This document shows positions 7,625-9,371 of a stretch of 9,371 nucleotides of DNA, piece after piece. Location of the stretch: assembly GCA_023433185.1 (NCBI GenBank), contig JAEZEN010000008.1, forward strand, positions 1 to 9,371, in the 5' to 3' direction. Position 1 is the first letter of the stretch, and each line of letters opens with the position of its first letter. This DNA comes from Pseudomonadota bacterium. Lineage in GTDB: Bacteria; Pseudomonadota; Alphaproteobacteria; Rhizobiales; Kaistiaceae. A model generated the notes under the pieces. That model did not search any database and had not been told where the DNA came from. It saw only the letters and a list, made by a program, of their open reading frames with translations. The translations under genes and the position numbers were made by a program.

Positions 7625-7822
7625 ATGGGAGACATCATTCTTTTCCGGCGGCGGCAGGAGCAGGTCGAACATGACGACGACGGCATCGACCTCGTCACCG
7701 CCGTGGACGCGGCGATCCGCGATCTCCGCGAGATCTCCGCGCGATGGGAGGAGGAAGCCTCGCGCCGCCAGGCCGTCGACTGCCTGAAGATGCTCGAACG
7801 GGCCTTCGCCACCGCGGTGTAG
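7625..7822 (+). CDS. Small protein of unknown function, 65 residues
   Basis: I do not recognise this protein. It starts MGDIILFRRR, has an acidic stretch (EHDDDGID) and then what looks like one or two amphipathic helices (LVTAVDAAIRDLREISARWEEEASRRQAVDCLKMLERAF). It has no signal peptide or membrane segment and one Cys. The ATG at 7625 is preceded by a G-rich run that can act as ribosome site; a TTG at 7604 is in frame but lies inside the Fnr-like box. It is divergent from the attachment gene with a shared 139-base gap. The charged residue pattern and the clean start favour a real gene. No overlapping ORF on the other strand has better features. Confidence 0.55.
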   Translation: MGDIILFRRRQEQVEHDDDGIDLVTAVDAAIRDLREISARWEEEASRRQAVDCLKMLERAFATAV

Positions 7823-7887
7823 ACCGCACCGCCGCGCCCGCCGCCCGGGGGCACCGCCCGCGCCGCGACCGCCGCGAAAATGCAGGG

Positions 7888-7916
7888 CTGGCAAAGTCCG
7901 CTCTTTGTCATATCAT
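7888..7916 (+). promoter_or_regulatory. Candidate housekeeping sigma factor promoter of ABC ATPase gene
   Basis: CTGGCA (7888-7893) and TATCAT (7911-7916) are 17 bases apart; the -10 element matches TATAAT at five of six bases. Transcription would begin near 7923. That would leave the ATG at 7915 untranscribed and the ATG at 7924 leaderless, and gives a normal leader of about 55 bases to the GTG at 7978. Confidence 0.4.
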
Positions 7917-7977
7917 GCCGGCCATGATCGCGAGCGGCGGCACGTCCGCCGTGGGCGCACCGCAAGAAGGAGACCGC

Positions 7978-9063
<1,086 letters not shown>

Positions 9064-9090
9064 CGCGGGCACCCTGAGCCCGTATCGCGC

Positions 9091-9111
9091 CGGGGGCGAC
9101 GAGTGCCCCCG
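9091..9111. terminator. GC-rich hairpin between convergent genes, probable bidirectional terminator
   Basis: CGGGGGC (9091-9097) and GCCCCCG (9105-9111) form a perfect seven-pair stem with a seven-base loop. It sits in the 54-base gap between the ABC ATPase stop (9063) and the stop of the convergent GGDEF gene (9118). There is no T run on either side, so it is not a classic intrinsic terminator, but its position fits a 3'-end structure for both transcripts. Confidence 0.55.
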
Positions 9112-9117
9112 CCTGCC

Positions 9118-9371
9118 TCAAGCGAGAAAGCGCGCCGCGTCTATCGCCGGCTCGAACAGCCGCCAGGTATTTCGCCCGCGGCGCTTGGCATCGTAGAGCG
9201 CGATGTCGGCCTGGCGGAGAAGCGTGTCGTCGCCGAACGCATCGCCCGGGACCAGGGCGATGCCTACCGATGCGGAAACCACGACGTGACGGTCGAGGAC
9301 GGGAATCGGCTTGGACAGTCGGTCGACAATTCTTCGCGCCAGGCTCACCGCCATTTGCGGTTGATCCAATC
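9118..9371 (-). CDS. GGDEF-domain protein (probable diguanylate cyclase), 3' part only
   Basis: Only the last 84 or so residues are in the window; the reading frame is open to the right edge and the true start lies beyond it. The visible part is the C-terminal half of a GGDEF domain: the strand VVVSASVGIALVPGD, then the conserved LLRQADIALYDAKRRGRNTWRLFEP. The GG(D/E)EF signature and any sensor domain would be outside the window, so cyclase activity cannot be judged. The protein ends about 16 residues after the GRN motif, so no EAL phosphodiesterase domain follows. It converges with the ABC ATPase gene. A full enzyme would make the second messenger c-di-GMP. Confidence 0.88.
   Translation of the reverse strand, partial: LDQPQMAVSLARRIVDRLSKPIPVLDRHVVVSASVGIALVPGDAFGDDTLLRQADIALYDAKRRGRNTWRLFEPAIDAARFLA

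Noticed and set aside
7889..7903. TGGCA followed by GC as a sigma-54 promoter
   Set aside because: The GG-to-GC distance does not fit the -24/-12 spacing and the second element lacks TTGC.

Overview
The window is GC-rich DNA (roughly two-thirds G+C or more by eye) with dense genes and short gaps. It most resembles an alphaproteobacterial chromosome, probably Hyphomicrobiales (Rhizobiales). The grounds are an alphaproteobacterial-style EcfG (general stress sigma factor) promoter, an lspA cluster with two RNA methyltransferase genes, a host-attachment-family protein and a UgpC/MalK-type ATPase. This placement is an inference; no rRNA or other marker gene is present. No stretch over 300 bases lacks a gene.

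Layout. Bases 1-48 are an abnormal C/G homopolymer patch, probably a contig-end artefact. From 4535 down to 68 on the minus strand runs a four-gene molybdenum-hydroxylase operon. In transcription order it is a coxG-like membrane-anchored SRPBCC protein, the [2Fe-2S] subunit (coxS-like), the molybdopterin subunit (coxL-like) and the FAD subunit (coxM-like). The S-L-M order and the AVRGAGR active-site loop mark this as a form II enzyme ('CO dehydrogenase-like'). It is not the proven Mo-Cu form I CO dehydrogenase, so its substrate is unknown.

Across a 195-bp divergent gap, a plus-strand operon follows (4731-7024): a class I SAM-dependent methyltransferase of the RlmI type, a SpoU/TrmH-family RNA 2'-O-methyltransferase, and lspA (lipoprotein signal peptidase). 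Both internal junctions use the same 8-base overlap, ATGGCTGA. lspA converges with a minus-strand host-attachment-family gene (7030-7485). That gene has a near-perfect EcfG promoter (GGAAC-N16-CGTT) whose sequence is close to palindromic, so it may also drive the divergent small unknown gene at 7625-7822. An Fnr/FixK-like box lies just before that small gene.

A solitary ABC importer ATPase (7978-9063) follows, with no permease or binding protein in the window. A GC-rich hairpin separates it from the convergent 3' end of a GGDEF-domain gene, which runs off the right edge.

How they work together. The cox-like genes encode one enzyme plus a probable membrane/quinone partner. The plus-strand operon is housekeeping (RNA modification and lipoprotein maturation). 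The attachment gene and perhaps the small gene look stress-regulated. I see no mobile element, CRISPR array, tRNA or rRNA. I do not see a clearly new multi-gene system; the most unusual signals are regulatory.
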